NCBI RefSeq assembly: GCF_012030425.1
Contig: NZ_JAAUVN010000002.1
Span: 992,001 to 1,056,000, forward strand
DNA from: Sphingobacterium sp. B16(2022)
GTDB lineage: Bacteria; Bacteroidota; Bacteroidia; Sphingobacteriales; Sphingobacteriaceae
DNA length: 64,000 nucleotides
Direction: 5' to 3'
Shown: positions 60,317-64,000 of the stretch, piece after piece
How the letters are laid out: each line of letters starts with the position of its first letter
How positions within the stretch are numbered: position 1 is the first letter of the stretch
Position numbers and translations under genes: made by a program
The notes under the pieces: generated by a model
Told to the model about the DNA's origin: nothing
What the model saw: the letters and a program-made list of their open reading frames with translations, nothing else
Databases searched by the model: none

Positions 60317-61072
60317 ATGCGCTATTATTTTGTTTTAATTATCTTTTCGCTTCTGTTTTTCTCATGTGCCGAATCCCTTATGGTACAATCGACTGGAGTT
60401 TTACAAAATGCATCGCGGACACATCACTTAAAAAATGGTGAACGTGAGCTGATTTACATTCCCATGCGGCATTTAGGTAAACGTAATTATTACGATTATA
60501 TTCAGCGAATGGTTGACTCATTACAAAATCAAGGGTTTGTTGTATTTTATGAAAGTATTGCCTACCAAGTGGATAGTGCCCAACAAAGAGATGTATATGA
60601 TCGAAAGTTTCGAAAATTAGTAGGACACGTAATAGGTAGTACCAAAGTCTATGAAAAAACTTCCGATACAACAAAAGTATTAATGGCTCCACTTTATAAA
60701 AATCTCGGAAGTAGAATCATCCAACAGCCCCAATATTCGTTTTTTAAAGTTGATTATAATACAGCAGTTATTGCAGATATTCCCAAAAATGAACTTTTGG
60801 ACGAATTTGAATACAGCTATGGTGATATTATTCTTGATTCATGTGACTGGAAAACTCCTTTAAATGAGCCTTATACTTGTAAACCTATAAAAGCAAAGTT
60901 TAGAAATATTTTCGACCGGGAATTTATAATGAAAAAAAGAGAACAAAATTTAGCAGCTTTGGTGGCGGATGCTTCACAAAAGAAAATTCTAATTATGTTT
61001 GGGGCCGCGCATTACAAAGGCTTTCTCAAATATTTGAAAGAGCGTAACCCGGATTGGATAAATGTAAAATAA
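60317..61072 (+). CDS. Lipoprotein with a TraB/ChaN-like domain
   Basis: 251 residues from the ATG at 60317, which opens the lipoprotein signal MRYYFVLIIFSLLFFSC (C17). Earlier in-frame starts lie in the dps terminator region. IPMRHLGKRNYYDYIQRMVD resembles the first TraB/GumN motif (hydrophobic strand plus His), and REQNLAALVAD with LIMFGAAHYKGFLKYL resembles the second (R-x-x-N and G-x-x-H). Such proteins are putative metal-dependent hydrolases or heme/iron-binding surface proteins. Weak match, function unknown. 6 nt upstream of the M90 peptidase gene. Confidence 0.65.
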   Translation: MRYYFVLIIFSLLFFSCAESLMVQSTGVLQNASRTHHLKNGERELIYIPMRHLGKRNYYDYIQRMVDSLQNQGFVVFYESIAYQVDSAQQRDVYDRKFRKLVGHVIGSTKVYEKTSDTTKVLMAPLYKNLGSRIIQQPQYSFFKVDYNTAVIADIPKNELLDEFEYSYGDIILDSCDWKTPLNEPYTCKPIKAKFRNIFDREFIMKKREQNLAALVADASQKKILIMFGAAHYKGFLKYLKERNPDWINVK

Positions 61073-61078
61073 GAAAAT

Positions 61079-61870
61079 ATGGAGAAATTGTTTATTGTTA
61101 TTTTGGTACCCGCTGTTATATATCTCGTGTATTACCTTTTAAATAAAACGGAGAAAAATAGCAAAGCCATCAGGCGTGTTCTGAGTAAAGAGGGAAAAGA
61201 TATTCTTTTGAAAGAAGTACAGTACTATCGAAATTTGAACGAAGCGGATAAAATTGAATTTGAAAAGCGCTGCTTACATTTTTTAGATCATGTATCTGTA
61301 GAAGGAATTGGTGTTGAGGTTTCTTTAAAAGATTATATGTTAGTAGCGGCAAGTGCTATAATACCTGTTTTCGCTTTTAAAAATTGGAAATATACAAATT
61401 TAACAACTGTACTGCTTTATCCCAATACTTTTAATCAAGATTACCAGTTCGAAGGCAGTCAGGGGCGCAATATTTTAGGAATGGTAGGCGAGGGGTCCAT
61501 GAACGGTCAGATGATTTTATCAAAAGAGGCTCTTGAAGCTGGTTTCTCAAATACAAAGGACGGCCAAAACACGGCCATTCATGAGTTTGTCCACCTGTTG
61601 GATAAAACGGATGGTGAAGTCGATGGATTGCCGCAGTTTTTGATAGATCATACGTATAGTCTAGCCTGGTTAGAAATGATTCGTAAAGAAATTTTAAAAA
61701 TTCAAGAAGGTAAATCTGATATCAATCCGTATGGCATTACAAATCGGGCGGAGTTTTTTGCCGTTGCTTCCGAATACTTTTTTGAGAACCCAGAACGGCT
61801 TAAAAATCATCATCCTGAGCTTTACAAAGCATTAAGTATGGCATTTCAGCAAGACCTGAGTCCTGCTTAA
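61079..61870 (+). CDS. Zinc-dependent peptidase, M90 (MtfA-like) family
   Basis: 263 residues. An N-terminal membrane helix (FIVILVPAVIYLVYYLL, about 5-21) anchors it. The metal site is AIHEFVHLLDKTDGEVDGLP, with H168, E169 and H172 plus D175, matching the HExxH-x2-D of MtfA; the third ligand probably is the Glu in NRAEFFAVASEYFF. MtfA binds the Mlc repressor in E. coli and has peptidase activity, but here no Mlc partner is seen. Co-transcribed with the TraB-like lipoprotein (6-nt gap). Confidence 0.85.
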   Translation: MEKLFIVILVPAVIYLVYYLLNKTEKNSKAIRRVLSKEGKDILLKEVQYYRNLNEADKIEFEKRCLHFLDHVSVEGIGVEVSLKDYMLVAASAIIPVFAFKNWKYTNLTTVLLYPNTFNQDYQFEGSQGRNILGMVGEGSMNGQMILSKEALEAGFSNTKDGQNTAIHEFVHLLDKTDGEVDGLPQFLIDHTYSLAWLEMIRKEILKIQEGKSDINPYGITNRAEFFAVASEYFFENPERLKNHHPELYKALSMAFQQDLSPA

Positions 61871-61948
61871 TCATGTTACCTGATTGTTGTTAAGGGACTA
61901 CTATTCAATATGTATGGTTATCTCTTAAGTAAAGAATAGACTTGAAAC

Positions 61949-61982
61949 AAAAAAGCTCTTCCATATGATGAAGAGCTTTTTT
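61949..61982. terminator. Bidirectional terminator between the M90 and ABC exporter genes
   Basis: AAAAAAGCTCTTC/GAAGAGCTTTTTT perfect 13-bp stem, 8-nt loop; lies between convergent genes. Confidence 0.93.
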
Positions 61983-62013
61983 TATTGTTTTATTAAGCGT
62001 TCTTTATTAAAAC

Positions 62014-63789
62014 CTATATCGCTTCTAAAAGTTGTTTTTCATGTAGTTCAAAATATTGTCCTTTTAAGTTCATAAGTTCATCATGAGAACCTTCTTCCGC
62101 AATTCTTCCCTGATCCAACACAATGATTTTATCGGCATTTTTGATTGTCGATACACGATGCGCTATAAACACACATGTCTTTCCTTTCATAATACGGCTT
62201 AGGGAAGTCAATATCTGTTCTTCCGTTTTGGTATCTACGGCAGACAGACAGTCATCAAAAATCAAGATCTTAGGTTCTTTAATTAAAGCCCGCGCGATGG
62301 AGACACGTTGCTTTTGTCCTCCAGAAAGCGTGATTCCACGTTCCCCAACCGAAGTTTCAAAACCTTGATCAAATCCCATTATATTTTCATAGACTGCGGC
62401 ATCTTTCGCTGCCTGCTCGACTTGCTCCTGTGTAAAGTGGTCTAGACCAAATGCGATATTGTTACTGATCGTATCTGAAAATAGAAAAACCTCCTGAGGC
62501 ACAAAGCCTGTTTGTTGCCTTAGATCTTGAAAATCTAGTTTTGTGATAGCAGTGTCGTCATATTTGATGGCCCCCTTGTCGATATCAAACATACGAAGCA
62601 GTAAATTCGCTAAAGTCGATTTACCCGATCCCGTTTTACCAATGATCGCCAGTGTTTTCCCTGCAGGAATATGAAACGATAAATCCTTGATCGCTTGAAT
62701 CCCCGTTTCAGGATAGGTGAATGAAATGTTTTCAACCTTCAGATCTCCTGTAAGTACTTTTTTAATTTCGCCGTTAATAATAGGAGACTCGGTATTTAAA
62801 AATTCGTTGATCCGTTTTTGCGATGCTGAGGCGCGCTGTACCAGTGAAGTTACCCAAGCTAAAGACATAGCAGGGAAAGTCAATTGGTTGACATAAATGA
62901 TAAACTCAGCAATATTTCCCGCAGTGATAGTACCTTTTGCAACTTCCAAACCACCCACATAAATGGTTATTATGGTGCTTAAACCAATTAATAATAGAAT
63001 TAGCGGAAAGAAGACTGCCTGTACTTTGACAAGTGATAAAGCCGTATTCCGATAGATGGTACTCTCTTCTTCAAAAGAATCCATTTTATATTTTTCTCTG
63101 TTGTATGTTTTAATGACTCTGATACCTGCAAAGTTTTCTTGAACAAAAGACGCTAAACGTGCCAGTTGCTTTTGAATTTTCTCACTTCTTTTATTAATGA
63201 TCTTATTTACAAACAAAATAACAGCAGAAAGAATAGGGATAGGGATAAGTGCATATGTCGCTAGACGGGCATTAACATCATACATAGCATAAATCACCAT
63301 GATCGATAAGACAACGGTATTGATGGCATACATAATAGCAGGGCCGAGATAATTTCTGACCTGGTTGACATCTTCCGTAGCCCTACTCATAAGATCTCCC
63401 GTGTTATTTCTTCTAAAAAAAGCAAAATCTAGTTTTTGATAATGTCTGTAGATTTCATTTTTTAAATCATACTCAATATGGCGAGATGTCAGAATGATTG
63501 TCTGGCGCATCATAAACAAGAAAATACCACGAAGCAGAGACAGTAATAAAACTACCCCACCGAAAAATAGCAAACTAGATCCAAAAACTTTATAGATCAA
63601 TTCTTGTCTTTCAAATCCGTGGTAGAGTTTATATAAATAGATATTCTCTTGTACCAGATCAAAAGCTTCTCGAATTACTTTTGCAGGAAGGATACCGAAA
63701 TAATTGGAAATTATAACAAAAATTACCCCAGGAACAAGCTTCCAGCGATATTTGTAAAAATATTTATTTAAATAAGCTAACTCTTTCAT
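62014..63789 (-). CDS. MsbA-like ABC exporter (fused permease-ATPase)
   Basis: 591 residues from the ATG at 63789; a -7 box at 63799-63806 ends 9 nt upstream, and the longer frame starts with a TTG lying on that box. N-terminal half has six TMs of the ABC exporter type-1 fold (RRNNTGDLMSRATEDVNQVR coupling region). C-terminal ATPase has Walker A (GKTGSGKSTLAN), Q-loop, signature (LSGGQKQRVSIARAL), Walker B (ILIFDD) and H-loop (FIAHRVST). It is a homodimeric half-transporter of the MsbA/MDR group, exporting lipid or drug. Substrate not determined. Confidence 0.92.
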   Translation of the reverse strand: MKELAYLNKYFYKYRWKLVPGVIFVIISNYFGILPAKVIREAFDLVQENIYLYKLYHGFERQELIYKVFGSSLLFFGGVVLLLSLLRGIFLFMMRQTIILTSRHIEYDLKNEIYRHYQKLDFAFFRRNNTGDLMSRATEDVNQVRNYLGPAIMYAINTVVLSIMVIYAMYDVNARLATYALIPIPILSAVILFVNKIINKRSEKIQKQLARLASFVQENFAGIRVIKTYNREKYKMDSFEEESTIYRNTALSLVKVQAVFFPLILLLIGLSTIITIYVGGLEVAKGTITAGNIAEFIIYVNQLTFPAMSLAWVTSLVQRASASQKRINEFLNTESPIINGEIKKVLTGDLKVENISFTYPETGIQAIKDLSFHIPAGKTLAIIGKTGSGKSTLANLLLRMFDIDKGAIKYDDTAITKLDFQDLRQQTGFVPQEVFLFSDTISNNIAFGLDHFTQEQVEQAAKDAAVYENIMGFDQGFETSVGERGITLSGGQKQRVSIARALIKEPKILIFDDCLSAVDTKTEEQILTSLSRIMKGKTCVFIAHRVSTIKNADKIIVLDQGRIAEEGSHDELMNLKGQYFELHEKQLLEAI

Positions 63790-63798
63790 ATGATAATA

Positions 63799-63806
63799 CA
63801 AATGTA
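63799..63806 (-). promoter_or_regulatory. ABC exporter promoter -7 box
   Basis: TACATTTG on the minus strand; decides the ATG at 63789 as start with almost no leader. Confidence 0.5.
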
Positions 63807-63961
63807 AAACTTATTCGGCATTTAATTTTCTATTTTACGAACTTATACTGTCACAAACAGTTCATAAGTTTTGTATTTATTTTGAAAGAAAAATTTAGTG
63901 TGAAATATATTTTCTACTTTTGTTCCCAAATTACCATAAATAAAACTTGAAGCAGAATTTT

Positions 63962-64000
63962 ATGTCAGCATCTCAAACTCCAATTTTCGAATTATTGGGA
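63962..64000 (+). CDS. Start of an unidentified gene, truncated at the window edge
   Basis: Thirteen codons are visible (MSASQTPIFELLG). A -7 box TACTTTTG is about 40 nt upstream (63914-63921), supporting a real gene. Too little sequence to assign a product. Confidence 0.45.
   Translation, partial: MSASQTPIFELLG

Noticed and set aside
63914-63964. Assigning a product to the truncated gene at the right edge
   Set aside because: Only 13 codons are visible; no motif can be read.

Overview
The window looks like ordinary chromosome from a Bacteroidota bacterium, most likely the family Sphingobacteriaceae (Sphingobacterium or Pedobacter type). The DNA is AT-rich. Shine-Dalgarno sites are hard to find, and many genes have the Bacteroidota -7 promoter box TAnnTTTG just upstream. 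Family-typical genes include a fused SecDF, a DUF5686/CarboxypepD_reg outer-membrane protein, an Feo operon ending in a Cys-rich mini-protein, a very large alpha-2-macroglobulin-like protein, an M60 peptidase and a 5'-nucleotidase split into two genes. I see no rRNA, tRNA, CRISPR array, prophage, insertion sequence or secretion-system island.

Layout. 1-3.7 kb: partial PolX, type II NADH dehydrogenase, and a marR-ferredoxin reductase-ferredoxin operon. 3.7-11.3 kb: secDF, a small exported protein, guaB and ppk1. 11.4-17.8 kb: the 1965-residue macroglobulin-like protein and a small membrane-anchored protein. 17.9-23.7 kb: DJ-1/PfpI protein, FMN reductase, ACC-deaminase-like PLP enzyme, RluA-type pseudouridine synthase, class IV aminotransferase and amino acid permease. 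24-28.5 kb: metal and envelope genes (feoA-feoB-Cys-rich protein, a divergent MarR regulator, ZIP transporter, PAP2 phosphatase). 28.7-32 kb: glmM and an M60 peptidase. 32.2-38.5 kb: a complete tetR-tolC-adaptor-RND efflux operon. 38.8-42.4 kb: SCO/cytochrome c cluster, DUF4442 protein, MFS transporter and a Cys-rich mini-protein. 42.4-45.6 kb: purN, a thioredoxin-like protein and a purF-type gene. 45.7-51.1 kb: MFS transporter, split 5'-nucleotidase, lrp-eamA pair and a FUSC-type membrane protein. 51.3-64 kb: FAD/4Fe-4S oxidoreductase, lipoproteins, DUF5686 protein, long RluA-type enzyme, dps, TraB-like lipoprotein, M90 peptidase, MsbA-like ABC exporter and a truncated gene at the edge.

How the genes work together. 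Iron handling links the Feo operon, which has a Fur-family-like 7-1-7 box in its promoter, with Dps. Purine synthesis is represented by purN, the purF-type gene and guaB. Envelope function is represented by SecDF, GlmM, the RND pump, DUF5686, MsbA-like and macroglobulin-like proteins. Three regulators sit directly upstream of the genes they probably control: marR-fpr-fdx, tetR-RND and lrp-eamA.

No large unknown multi-gene system is evident. The most interesting signals are small or non-coding. They are a candidate ~70-nt RNA divergent from tetR, with matched inverted repeats at both promoters; paired palindromes at the marR and ppk1 promoters; several genes whose -7 box lies 4-9 nt before the start codon (probable leaderless mRNAs); a 59-residue Cys-rich protein; and a macroglobulin homologue whose thioester Cys and Gln are both replaced by Ser.
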